Below, piece by piece: positions 26,501 to 36,296 of a DNA stretch of 36,296 nucleotides (positions are counted from its first letter, which is position 1; each line of letters opens with the position of its first letter). The stretch spans positions 1 to 36,296 of the forward strand of contig JAHBMJ010001067.1 in the NCBI GenBank assembly GCA_018398765.1. Reading direction: 5' to 3'. The notes under the pieces are model-generated. The model was not told the origin of the DNA. It did not search any database and saw only the letters and a program-made list of their open reading frames with translations. The DNA comes from Chromera velia. Lineage: Eukaryota > Sar > Chromeraceae. The position numbers and the translations under genes are program-made.

Positions 26501-27657
26501 GCCGTCTGCCTGCAAGGTTTATACTCTCGTGTAAAGGGTTTGCTTGCTTCATTTCTTCCTTGAATCAGGAGATTGGGATAGAGGAGTATGAGGGGGGTTG
26601 GAACATCAATCGTTCAGGCGGCATGCATGTCAACTGGCTCGTCCGATTTGTGTGATTTTGTATTATTTCTGTGCCTTGATGTGTGTGCATCTGTCGGTCT
26701 CTCTCTCTGCTTCTTCTTCTTCTTCTTCTTCTTCTTCTTCTTCTTGTTGTTCTTGTTGTTGTTGTTGTTGTGCGTGAAGAGTCTGTCGGTCACTCACGTT
26801 CTCTTTGCGCATGCGTGTGCGTGCAGAAGGCGACAAGGGTGTGTTGGGCATGGCGGCAGGGGCGGCGTCCAACGCTGGACACGCTTTCCAGAGCATGTGG
26901 GGGGGGATCGCATCTCACCTTCCTGGAGGCAAAAAGCCCGAAGGTCTGTTTGTTTGCTTAATTGTGTATTGGTGACTCTGTTTGTCTTCCAGAGCCTTGG
27001 GCGCTGATGTTTTTGCTTTCTTTCTGTTCCTTCGTTCCCCCGATGCATCCGGCCATCGCCTTCCTTTCTCGAACGATGAACGATCCGATTGATATTTGTG
27101 GGGGACCGCGATGGCAAAGCAGACACATGATTCGTCGGTGCTGCATGCGCTATGTTGTGATGGAAGGGAAGAGAGGTACCGGGAATGTTTCGTTTGTGTG
27201 TACAGAGAGAGAGGATGGACCTCAATCGGCGCGTGAGGGGGGGATTGCAGAGTGACTGCTGGAGCACTTCAATGTGAAATGTGCGAACAGTGGAAGTTGG
27301 ATGAAAAGGCAATGGCCAGGCGACGGTTGGGGGGGGAGGAGGCTCGCGTTATTTGTTTCACTGCTTGAATCCCAATTTTGTTTGTGCATGCAATGAATTG
27401 CAGAGTCCACAGGCGAGGCAGGCAGTGCGGCCCCGGCGTCTGGCGAGAACGAGAAGGAGGGAGGCGAGGCTTCTGCTGCTGCGGCGGCGGCGGCTCCTTC
27501 AGGCTCTGCCTCTGCGAGTACTGAGGGTCTGGGTGAGAGGAGGAAGAGCCTTTTGGATCAGATGGGCGACGCCATGAGCGGAGTGCTGGGGGGTCTGGGG
27601 GGAGGGAAGAAGGAAGAGACCAAGCCGGCAGAGGGGGAGGAGGCCAAAGAAGGGTAA
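23575..27657 (+). CDS. WW-domain protein with Gly/Ala-rich amphipathic repeats, eight exons, complete
   Basis: Exons 23575-23656, 23798-23973, 24213-24302, 24678-24699, 25025-25077, 26329-26461, 26827-26943 and 27404-27657 sum to 927 nt (308 residues plus TAA), every junction in phase with GT-AG introns. Residues 1-28 are Ala/Glu/Gln-rich. A WW-like domain starts at about 66 (LPEGWES, then GKHYFLHTASGKKVYGD), with Tyr where the second Trp is expected. A second WW-like half follows at about 102-124 (DPETKEVYLYNVLTEEKTV). Four related Gly/Ala/Met-rich segments of about 30 residues lie near 36-64, 129-155, 190-222 and close to the C terminus (MGDAMSGVLGGLGGGKK); three of them end in GGKK. They could form amphipathic helices. 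WW domains usually bind proline-rich peptides, but the missing aromatic makes that uncertain. No signal peptide. I do not recognise the protein as a whole. Confidence 0.85.
25322..25790. repeat. (GGAA)n purine tract of about 460 bp
   Basis: An almost pure purine tract of GGAA, GGGA and GAAA units in the large fifth intron of the WW-domain gene. A higher-order unit GGAGGAAGGAAAGAAGAAAG recurs several times. Long frames on both strands are repeat translations only. Confidence 0.95.
26220..26326. repeat. (GT)n microsatellite leading to a 3' splice site
   Basis: GT/GTGCGT repeats end in GCGCGCGCAG, the acceptor of WW-gene exon 6. There is no normal pyrimidine tract in the 100 nt before this acceptor. 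Confidence 0.9.
26710..26770. repeat. (TTC)n and (TTG)n microsatellite
   Basis: A trinucleotide run in intron 6 of the WW-domain gene, 57 nt and more upstream of the exon 7 acceptor. It may act as a pyrimidine tract. Confidence 0.9.
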
Positions 27658-28978
27658 AAAGGGAAGGAAGGAAGGAAGGAAGGAAGGAAGCAAACGTTAG
27701 GGGATGGATGAATTGGAGAGGGAAAGAGAAGGATCGAGAGACTCAAGAGAATGCTCCTCTTCTCGGCAGGAAGGAAATGATAGAGACGAATGAATGGTTG
27801 AGCAATTGATCAATGAATAGTCAATTGGTCTCGAACGTCTCCAAGTCGCTTGCTGCATGTGAGAGCATCGATCGGTCTACCTGTCTGTCTTTCACTTTCC
27901 ATTGGAATGATTGAGGGCATACAGGCACACGCAGGGGAGATCCTTCTTTGTTTCTTTTCTTTCCGTCTCTCCTTGTGCTCGTTCGGGCTTTTCAGATTTC
28001 CTTTGGAAGGTCTCGGTTTAGCTTTTTGCTGTTTGAAAACTGTGGCGGCAGGCAGGAAAAAATGAAGAAAGAAGAGAGGAGATGAGAGGAGAGGAGAGAG
28101 CACGAAGTTGCATGGTGTGAGGAGGGAGGGTGCATCGATCTGCATCCTAGATGGATGGAAGTGAAAGATGGGGCCTGGCCGTGGGAACGTTCGTTCAACC
28201 GCATTTTCGGGAGGGGGGTGGGGGCGCGGATTTCTTTTGGGGGGAGGGTCTTGTACGCTGGAAAGGAGGGGAAAGGGGCCGGCCTGGAAGCCGGTCTTCC
28301 TCTTTCTTCTTAGATCGGTATTTTGAATGATTTGGGAAAGGAGCCAAGCGTGAAAAGCTTCGCGAAAGGAGCACATTTCAAGGCTGCCTTTTATCTGACT
28401 GTCAAAGTGGTCGGGGAATTGCAATCGGTTAAGGAGAAGGCACGTGCGATCACGCCAATGGAGCAGCTGCGCGTGTTGTGCACGTATGGTGCCTTCATCG
28501 ACCCGGAAGTGGTCTTTTGAGCTCCTCGAACTACCTCCAACTGATTGTTCATGCCAGTCACGGGCCCCGGGCCCACCTCTATCGAGTCGGAAGTCTAAAA
28601 CTTTCGATCAAAAGTGGAAGAAAAGTTCAACAGTTGTTTTTCTATCGATTCCAGATGTTTTTTCTCCGATCCTTGATTCAACCAGACTTCGTCATTTTGA
28701 GTAAAAGCTTCAAAGTTGAAGTAAAAACTTTCTGTGTAGCTTTTCGAAAAGTTACCGATGACTGAGTTTAGAACAAGTTTTTCTATAGTAACAACTTCCA
28801 TAGTAAAGAACAACCCTAGAGGCTAGCTAGAGAAGAGACGAGTCAGACATAGAAGAGAAGAAAGAGTCCAAAGAAAGAGTATGAAAATCGGACGTAAAAT
28901 GGATTATTCTTTTTCTCTGTGTTACGGGTTATGAGTGAGTGGGTTGTTTGCCTCCATCCATCTCCTTCCTGGAGACTA
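27658..28978. other. 3' flank of the WW gene and intergenic sequence; no gene supported
   Basis: It starts with a (GGAA)n run at 27661-27690. A 65-codon frame at 28323-28520 (+) follows an AG acceptor-like site but resembles no family I know and has no supporting exon. The rest is AT-rich with short frames only. Confidence 0.4.
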
Positions 28979-28979
28979 T

Positions 28980-29094
28980 CTGTTTGCTTCCATCCGTCTT
29001 CTCCCATCTGTTTGCCTCCATTCGTCCCTTCGCATCTATTTGCTTCCATCCGTCTCCTCCCATCTGTTTGCTTCCATCCGTCTCCTCCCCTAGG
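28980..29094 (+). repeat. 28-bp minisatellite, about four units
   Basis: Four near-exact 28-bp units built on TTTGCTTCCATCCGTCTCC with TCCCATCT, plus a diverged fifth unit just upstream (28951-28979). The period is not a multiple of three, so it is not a protein repeat. Confidence 0.85.
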
Positions 29095-29099
29095 TGAAT

Positions 29100-29540
29100 G
29101 TGTCACAGAAAGAGGGAGAGAAAGTAGAGAAAGAGACTCTTTAAGACAGAAGGAGAGAGAGAGAGAGTTCGAAAAGATATGTATGGTGCACTTTCATTTT
29201 ACCTGTTTTATCCTCGAGCTACCTCTAGCTTCATCTTACTGCTACGAACAAGCCACGGCTTCGTCCTAACTTTTATGTCCGTAGTCCACGTAGTTGAAGC
29301 TAAACCGTAGCAGACCGTTGCAACATCAAAACGACCCTAAGTACTAAGATGTTATACCCAACTGTTTTCTCTATAATTTTGTTGTCTTCGCATTTATTAT
29401 TTTTAGAATATGATTGTATATTAATTTTATTTGTACGGTAATTCTGTATCAACTCCTGGTTACTAGAAATCTACAGTTCCCGCATAACTATGAGGGAGTG
29501 ATATCCCCTAAATAATGCTAGCTATTGGTGCCCCTTCCCC
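29100..29540. other. Intergenic, AT-rich, no gene seen
   Basis: A short (GA)n run near 29150, then AT-rich sequence with no conserved frame on either strand. Confidence 0.45.
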
Positions 29541-29554
29541 GCGAATCATTTCGG

Positions 29555-29640
29555 TATATATGCAGCTCAGTCGGTAGCGCATCCCATTTGCATATACGCG
29601 GGGTCCTGGGTTTGATTCCTGGCTTGATCATTTTTTTCAC
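29555..29640 (+). repeat. tRNA-derived SINE head
   Basis: GCAGCTCAGTCGGTAGCGCA (29562-29581) matches the D arm and A box of a tRNA, and GGTTTGATTCC about 25-35 nt later matches the B box, at normal tRNA spacing. The T-stem does not pair well and no 3' acceptor strand closes the cloverleaf, so this is a tRNA-derived SINE promoter rather than a working tRNA gene. Its body probably continues to about 29720, where it meets the dispersed-repeat motif. Confidence 0.6.
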
Positions 29641-29683
29641 CATAGCTCCGGCATTTCTTTTGCGGCCGTCTACACGCGCCTCC

Positions 29684-29725
29684 CGAGGCATTCACCCAAC
29701 TAGTTGGGTATATCCCGGTATACGC
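29684..29725 (-). repeat. Dispersed repeat, partial copy 3
   Basis: CCCGAGGCATTCACCCAACT and the following GTTGGGTATATC match the end of copy 2 (30318-30352) and the reverse complement of the start of copy 1. The motif contains the palindrome CCAACTAGTTGG. Only about 40 bp align, next to the tRNA-derived head. Confidence 0.55.
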
Positions 29726-30096
29726 TGCATGCATTTGCATGCTGGGGCCCAGGGCCTCAGTTCTTGTCTAGTTCTGTACCGTGCCGCGGTAGTGATTTCG
29801 TATTGTGGACTTACTTGTTTTTTGTACTGACATCCGTCACGCATTTTAATGCATGATCGTGATATACCCTCACTCACGTATATTAGTAATATTATATAGT
29901 GCCTCGATCGCTACAATATAGCGCTCGGCGTTTTTTTAAATTAATTTATAATATATGGGTGTGCATGTTATGTGCTTTTTTGCTAGTACATGCATGGGGC
30001 CTTTAGATTTGCTCAAAGATCCGCCCTCCGAGGAGCATTTCGCCTGGCCTTCTGCATGCATTGAACTTCCACCGCCGCGTACACATACAGTCTGTT

Positions 30097-30352
30097 GCCT
30101 TGGGGGGCAGCTCAGCTTTGCTGAGATTAGCCGAGAGGCCCTGATATCGCGCGATCACTCTATTTTTTAGGGGGGAGATCGATGTCACCGCTTAGTTAAT
30201 TCATAGAATTTTACATTTTGCCTCGGAGGGCAGCTCAGCCTGATGCGGGGGCCCTGAGACAGCATGGACTCGCATAAACATGCACGGTTGAGACACGTTA
30301 ACTCAAACCACTGATGTCCCCCGAGGCACTCACCCAACTGGTTGAGTGTATC
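30097..30352 (-). repeat. Dispersed repeat, copy 2 (SINE-like family)
   Basis: Reverse-complement match to 2601-2930. It ends with CCCGAGGCACTCACCCAACT and GGTTGAGTGTATC. It carries the internal block GGCAGCTCAGC twice (near 30105 and 30228), both flanked by GCCT and G-rich sequence, so the element may itself be an internal dimer. Confidence 0.75.
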
Positions 30353-30359
30353 ATGTTGC

Positions 30360-31030
30360 GTCACGTTGATACACGCCCGGAGAGGCAATAAGAGAAACAT
30401 TGATAAGAGATATATACAGTCTGTTTCAGGTATACACATGCATCTCAACTATTTTAAAACAAACAAATTTTACGCACACCGCACAGCTCCAAGATCACTT
30501 CCTTGTTAAGCGTCCTCCTGCATTCTGATCATTGATTGCTTCTCCACTCATCGATTCATTCATCGATGGCTTGTTGATCACGAATCATTTCGCATCTTTC
30601 AGAACATGCGAATACTATCCTGCAAAACGGTGGGCTATCCATCGAGGTTCTTGCAGAATCACAGACGAAAGGAGTACTGCAATGACTGTGAAGAAAAGGC
30701 TCGACGTCCTTGTCAGGCAGACGGCTACACTAACAAGCTCAGGCCCGCCCAGCAAACAATTTGTTCAAATTAATGTCGCCACAAAGTACGCAACCTAGCT
30801 GCTCGCCTTCTGCTGTCAAGGGCATGTGAAAATTGTCAGGAGCCTTTCATCACCCGCATCCAGTAAAAGATCTTTTGTACAGACCTCTGCAGAGTTCAGC
30901 ACTCGAGAACATAAGACCGGCTAAAACGGGAACAGATGACAGCTACAGCAGAAGCGCATCAAACTCAGGTATGCACTCGTTCTCTCTGCTTTCATCTTTC
31001 CTTTCATCTTTCCTGCTCGAATTACGGCCT
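30360..31030. other. Intergenic, no gene supported
   Basis: Short frames only. A 60-codon stretch near 30600-30770 has several cysteines (YCNDCEEKARRPC) but no start, neighbouring exon or recognisable family. A donor-like CAG/GTATGC near 30968 could be chance. Confidence 0.35.
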
Positions 31031-31034
31031 CGAT

Positions 31035-31965
31035 CTCCACTTCCATCTTTTTGTCTGTTTGCATGACGGCTTCTCCACTTTCATCTTCCCTGAGTGGTTG
31101 CATAAAGTCTTCTCATCTTCCTTCTTTCCTGTTTGCTTGCCTGATGGCTCTCTACTTTTTTCTGTCTTGCTTGCCTGCATGCGTGATGGCTCTCCATGCT
31201 TTCACCTTTCTTCGCTGTCTGCCTTTATGACGGCCTCTCTACTTTCATCTTTCCTGTCCAATTGTATGAAAGCTTGTCCGCTTCCATGTTACCTGTCTGT
31301 TTGCATGACGCCTTCTCAGGTTCCTCCTTGTCTGCTTGCATGTCGACTCTCCTTTTGTCTGTTTTGCCTGCTTGAAGGCGGCTCTCCACTTCCATCTTTC
31401 ATGCCTGCGTGTATGATGGCCTCTCCCTTTTCATCAATATTTTCTGTCCACTTATATGAGAGCCTCTGGATTCTACATTTCCTGTCGGTCTGCATGACGG
31501 CCTCTCCATTTTCACCCTCCTTGTCTGCTTCCTTGACGACTCCCCACTTTTGTCCATCTTGCCTGCGTATATGAGGGCTGGCCGCTTTCATCTTTCCAAC
31601 CTACGTCTATAACCGTTACGGCCTCTCCCACTTTTATCTTTCCTTTCAACGTACTTGCGTAGAAGCCTTTCCGCTTCCATGTTTCTTGTCAGTTTATAGG
31701 ACGTCTTCTCAGCTTCCATCCTCCCTGTCTGCATGCACGATAACTTTCCACTTTTGCCCGCTTCCGTCCGTCTTGCCTGCTTGCATCATGACGCGGCCTC
31801 CCCAGTTTTATCAATCTTTCATGTCTGCCAGTCTATCTGCTTACAGAAGGTCCGCTTCACTTTCATCTTCCATGTCCCCTCACATAATGACCTTTCGGTC
31901 TTCATCTTTCTTGTCTGTCTGCGTGTATGACGTCTGCTCCACTTTCAGCTTTCTGGTTTTCTTTT
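31035..31965 (+). repeat. Degenerate minisatellite, period about 39 bp, about 22 units
   Basis: Each unit has the plan ACTTTCATCTTTCCTGTCTG followed by CTTGCATGACGGCCTCTCC, ranging from about 35 to 57 bp with most near 38-39 bp. Units are much diverged but always in the same orientation. A frame of about 210 codons passes through the first half because the period is close to 13 codons; it is broken further on and has no gene context. Confidence 0.8.
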
Positions 31966-31979
31966 CTGTTTTCATATGG

Positions 31980-32615
31980 TTAGATGCTGGCTTTTCCTAA
32001 ATGACAAAGCACGTTTTTGCCTGCCTAAAGTGTGGACAGCATAATCATTAGAAGTATTGAGCACACATTGCAATAACAAACAACAACAAAAGCCTTTTCG
32101 GATGTGAATTCGCGGGATCGGGGGGGGCACGCACCAGCCCGGGGAGGCACGCCGCACAAGAGAGTACCTGAGTGGGGCGAGCCGGACAGGGGAGCCTCGC
32201 GTGGGACCCTGACGCACACATTCTAAGGAGTAGCCAGCGGTTCTGGCACTGGAATGCATCATGCATGGATCTGGGTTGACGTGACGTGCACGTGGCTCGG
32301 ATGGCAGTACAGCAAGCGGCCCGGTCGCGCGGGGACCGCAAGCTGGAGGGTGTGTCTCAGGAAATTCAGGGAAAGAATTTCCCAGACGGTCAGACAGAAG
32401 TCAAGACAGAGATTTGTATGGATCAATAGCAGTAGCATGGAGTGACATACCTTATGCATTCTGTGTATAGAGCTTTTGTCAGCCTCTATTCTCATCCCTA
32501 GAAGTCTACTAGGGATAGAGAATTCTTGTGTAAGATTTTAGAGCTGGTCTGGCTTCAGGTTGCACTGTCGAAGTCTCTGGGCAGTGGAGATTACTGTCTT
32601 GGTCTGAGACGAGCT
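31980..32615. other. No gene seen; possible 5' part of the gag-like element
   Basis: A GC-rich section at 32105-32350 is followed by AT-richer sequence. I see no long terminal repeat, primer-binding site or conserved frame. Confidence 0.35.
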
Positions 32616-32761
32616 ACGTGTGTCCGGAGGAGGAACCTGACTCAAATAGAGAGCGTGCAGGTATGTACACGTTTCTACTGATGCCGTCTGGGGCGAGTCC
32701 CTCCAGTCACATAGCAAATACTCACACACCTCCACCTGACTTGCACGCCCCTTTTATGCAG

Positions 32762-35700
32762 GTTTGCGGTGTCATCAAGATGATCCCTGCACCAAGTGAA
32801 GACCCGCTGGAGATAGGACATATCCTCCAGCTGGAGTCTATCAACTTATATACCATCTGGCTCAGGTGGATACAAGGTACGAGGATGCATACCGCTGAAT
32901 ATCGGATGAAGCTGGCGGCAAAAGCCCCCGATAAAGAGGGGGCAAAGCGAACCCGCTTTGTACAGGTAGTAGCTGTGGAGGTCAACGCTCTGAGAGGCGC
33001 TATCAAGATTTCGTACGTCTTAGTATAGCAGTCACAGTAAGATGCATTGGCAGTCGATCATGGATTTGGGAGGGTACGACCGACCACCCTCGGCTGCCTA
33101 CCTCACTGTCTACCAGGCACTCCCCCACTCCATCTATATGCTTTATACCTTGAAGATGATGGGGTGGAGGGAGAAGCTAACCGTCCCTGCCTCCAGTTAT
33201 GGGGGACAGGGATCCTATCTGGACGTTCCTGATGGTTTCCTTCCTCCGCTCCGGAAAAAGGATCGCCCTCTAGGGGTTGAGGGTCAGGGGGAGCCAGCAG
33301 TGGTCACTTTACCGTCTCTCTCTGTTCCGTCTGTTCTCCCTCCCAACTACGTTAAGCAGCATCAGGCTTAGTTGTTGCAGGCTGTACGAGCTGTCCTGAC
33401 ATCAACGTTAGGGGAGGGTGCCACCGTCTCTCTTCCTCTGGGAGAGCAAGAGGGAACGGCCTCAACGACGGAGATCAACATCGCCACTTTGGCTGAAAGT
33501 GTTGTTGGATCGATCTCTTCCGCTGAGACACCTCTAGAAGCAGCTAAGCGTATGATCGCCGATTATTCTTCTGCCCTCGTAACCGCCAATCCCACCATCA
33601 CCATCAAGGATGAAGATAGTATAAAGGTTAAGGGAGAAGTGGTTGAGAGGGAGGAGGAAGTTAAGCATGAGGAAAGTATGGGTAGGACGCAGGAAGCTGC
33701 TGTGGATACATCAGCAGGCCTCCCTATAGGGGTTGGAACCAGGGGGGAGGAGGTGCCATATCTCATATTTGAGGACTCTGAGATCAGATTCTTGGTAAAC
33801 CATCCTCGGAACCTCCTGGAACTGAGAGACTATGCCTACGTAGCTCTCACCCAGTCTTTTATCCACACATAGAGAAACAGGAGCGCATGCTGTGCTCCTA
33901 GCCGGATCCTGAAGGAGTGTATATAAGAAGTCAAGTACACTCTAGAGTACACTTCCTTTCAAGAACTCCTGTCCCGCATCGACTTCATTGTCACCTATGT
34001 CAACACCTACCGTCTGAATGGTCTCGTGCCTTATGAAATCTAGGCAGCGGTGGCTGGGGGGGGCATTCCTGACGACCTGATCAACAGTTGGAAGGACAGT
34101 CAGGGTAGCCCCGGTGCAGAGTTTAACCCTCGCAGCTTCCGCTCCCTCTATCCCATCATTGTTGAATGGTCTCAAAACTATCGACAGAACCTCCACATTG
34201 TGGGGCATACGACCTACTACCTCCTTGACGACCTCAAGCAGATATGTCGCGTGTAGTCAGACCGGACTGGTACATCCGCGGGGGCACAGGCTGCTATTGT
34301 TCTGTTTGCAGGTCCCTCACACATTCCCCCCTGCAGAGCCTTCAAATCCCCTGCTCCTCAGAAAAATAAGGGGTGGAGAAAGACTCCCCCCCTCCCTAAT
34401 GATGGGTGCCCTCACAGATTCAAAGGTTAGAATCAGGGGGCATGGCCTGTCAAGCAGGTTAGCGGGGGATGGATGTGTTCCCGTTGTGGGCAAATGGAAA
34501 GAGTCTCCCAGTAAGGTCACCTACCGGGCAACAATTTCCATATCTGCCTCTACTACGATAGGGATTGTGGGAAGTGTGGGTGGTTGGGGCACAAACGTTC
34601 TTATTGCCCTGCCAAAGATCATGAGAAGGCCCCGTCAAAGGCCCCCCAAGGTAACAGTGCTCCTCTTTCCTCCGGAGGTGGGGGAGGCGGGGGCCCACCC
34701 CGAGGAGGGGGTGGTGGTAGTAACAAGGAGGGGAACAGAGGTCGTGGAAGAAGGGGAAGTAGGGGAGGAGGAGGTGATGGAGGAAGGGGAGGTGGCGGAG
34801 GTGGCGGCCAGCAGGGAGGCGCCACTGGGAGAGGAGGTGGCTTCCATGGACACCGAGGTAGAGGAGGAGGACACCGTGGAGGCGGGTCCTCCTCAGGAGG
34901 TCTGCAGCCTTCAAAGGGGAGAAGGGCAGGGAGGTTCGACCCTAGAAGTACGTCTGGCTATTTCCACATCCAGCCGCCCGTTCTAGAGATTCGTCCTCCT
35001 GAGAATCCTTGTTAGGAAGTAGTCCCCCAAGGTCTGTACTAGGTCCATACTTCATCCCCACTGGTGAGGCAAAGCAGATCCTTCTGCAGACAGATGCAGA
35101 GCTTTTCAGAGCCACGTCACCAACCCTTGAAGACCCTGAGTCTCCGGTGGAAGGGATGTAACCCCCTCCCGCTATATTTACGCAGCAACTCTTTGTCTCA
35201 TTTCCATTTCCTGAGGGCACATCAAGGAATCCCCGTCAGTATTCCATATTTGGGGAGATCTTTGACAGCCTGGAGGAAACCCAGCCTGTTATAACCCAGG
35301 GGGATGACCCCACACTTTTGTAGGTTACGGTCATTTAATAGGACGTGATTGTGGGGGCCCCTCCATGGGCCCTCCGTAGACGAAGATTTGAGGGGGAGAT
35401 GGGTGTGCAACGTGCGTTGGTTGCGTTGGGCCCCAACTCCAGCCTTGCGGATCTCCAGGGATGTCGCCTTATCTTTCTAGAGAGAGAAAGGGATCGCAGG
35501 CTCCGCATCTGCTCTCGATCGACGGAAAGAGTTGACGGAACTGCAAGGGTACATAAGGTATAGAAGGAAGGGTAAGGAGAAGGTCAGAGCCAGGCTCAGG
35601 TCTGTCTCAGCCACGACCCGATCCTCTAAGCAGAATCAGTATGAGGAGGAGACCCTATACCCAGGAAACCCATACAGGGACCAAAGATGGTAGAAGGAGG

Positions 35701-36000
35701 TTCCCAACATTATTACTCGTCTGTATGTAAGGACCCTAGCCGACCTACTGTACAGCTGGCCCCATGCCTTGCAGGCAAATTCGCTGGTCGACTTTGAGGA
35801 GTTTGACAAGGGTACTCGTAAACTCGCTCTTACGCTGGAAACAACAGCAGCTGAAGGGATTAAGTTTAACCCACGATCCAAACCCCGCTCATTCTCCCTC
35901 GAGTGCTACCAGAAAAGCTGAGGTCAGTCCGCCTTTGCTTCATAGAGCAGCACTCCAGCCAGGTCTATCCCCATTCCTGATGAGGTTCTCAAAAGGAAGG
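32762..36000 (+). mobile_element. Gag-like retroelement remnant, no reverse transcriptase in window
   Basis: A series of plus-strand frames that look like protein: 32762-33028, 33042-35015 (gag-like, see separate entry), 35042-35563 and 35478-35921. The Gly/Arg-rich tail after a CCHC knuckle is typical of retroelement nucleocapsids. No protease, RT, integrase or tyrosine recombinase motif was found before the window ends, so the class (LTR, DIRS or other) cannot be set. The boundaries are approximate. Confidence 0.6.
33042..35015 (+). pseudogene. Gag-like frame with CCHC zinc knuckle and RGG-rich tail, interrupted by TAG/TAA only
   Basis: Frame 0 from the ATG at 33042 to the TAG at 35013 encodes about 657 codons with no frameshift. 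In-frame stops are TAG 33369, TAG 33870, TAA 33924, TAG 34041, TAG 34254, TAG 34428 and TAA 34512; there is no TGA. The translation stays protein-like across each stop. Near 34473 a first CSRCGQ half-knuckle is followed, 30-odd residues on, by CGKCGWLGHKRSYC, a CX2CX4HX4C nucleic-acid-binding knuckle. About 90 residues rich in Gly, Arg and Ser (RGG-like, 34660-34930) follow. Either it is a decayed gag, or UAR codons are read as sense or suppressed. Standard nuclear stops elsewhere in the window argue against a genome-wide code change. Confidence 0.65.
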
Positions 36001-36296
36001 GGATGGAGATATATGCCCTGGCCCTTGAATTGTGACCAAATGGGCATATACTACCCTAATGTACCTACAGACAAACACCTGCTGACACCCACTAACTCGC
36101 ACATAGACAAACACTATGCCATCCTTTGTTTTTATATTTTGCGCCATTGTCGCACGTCTGTCATCGACGCGCGCGCACGCGATGAGAGCGCTTACACCGC
36201 TTTCAGATAGGGCCCCACCTGGAGCTGGCCATTTTTTTTTTATAAAAAAAAAAAGAATTGAAAAATGAAAAAGAAAACTGTACAGATTCATCCATA
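35922..36296. other. Window end; no gene supported
   Basis: After a TGA at 35919 no clear frame continues. A T-run/A-run pair at about 36232-36254 could be a poly(A)-type tail or a small hairpin. Confidence 0.35.

Noticed and set aside
28323-28520. 65-codon plus-strand frame after an AG
   Set aside because: No recognisable family, no partner exons and no codon signal I can judge.
31035-31965. Repeat array considered as a CRISPR array
   Set aside because: There is no constant repeat with unique spacers; the whole unit is degenerate and tandem.
33047-33232. Alternative frame 2 continuing the 32762-33028 segment
   Set aside because: Frame 0 over the same bases continues for 2 kb with a CCHC knuckle, while frame 2 meets TGA at 33230.
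34619-34825. Minus-strand Pro-rich frame
   Set aside because: Shadow of the Gly-rich RGG-type tail on the plus strand.

Overview
The window looks like nuclear DNA of a microbial eukaryote, most likely an alveolate; a chromerid such as Chromera is my best guess, inferred rather than proven. Conserved eukaryotic genes are cut into many short exons joined by GT-AG introns, the introns are full of microsatellites, and several 3' splice sites are embedded in TGCATGCAG. There are no bacterial-style operons or ribosome binding sites. Short N gaps lie at 6876, 16766-16768 and 17679-17682, all in low-complexity introns.

Layout: 1-348 is an open Ser/Pro/Ala-rich frame of unknown identity. A long microsatellite region (about 800-1800) precedes the last exon of a Rab6-like small GTPase (2076-2318, +). 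Dispersed repeats and a roughly 690-bp tandem repeat (3461-5150) follow. A minus-strand gene (9604 to 5277) encodes tandem copies of a cysteine-bearing domain I do not recognise. A complete seven-exon archease gene (15011 to 11589, -) is divergent from an IMP3 gene (15691-17953, +), with about 680 bp between their start codons. A 5'-truncated non-LTR retrotransposon (about 18840-22298, +) and a MITE-like inverted repeat (22834-23020) come next. A complete eight-exon gene (23575-27657, +) encodes a protein with degenerate WW domains and Gly/Ala-rich repeats. The last 8 kb holds SINE-like repeats, two minisatellites and a gag-like retroelement with a CCHC zinc knuckle.

Archease (cofactor of the RtcB RNA ligase) and IMP3 (U3 snoRNP, 18S rRNA processing) are both RNA-processing proteins and may share a divergent promoter. 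The archease and WW exon models close exactly in phase (759 nt and 927 nt). IMP3 also closes in phase (522 nt) but lacks a conserved block next to an assembly gap.

The most unusual signals are: (1) a short dispersed module joined to CTGT microsatellites, in sense orientation in the three intronic contexts where it occurs; (2) microsatellites that start exactly at 5' splice sites; (3) a gag-like frame of about 2 kb that stays in register but contains nine TAG/TAA codons and no TGA; (4) the repeated domain family, in which one copy has an intron and a frameshift absent from its neighbour.
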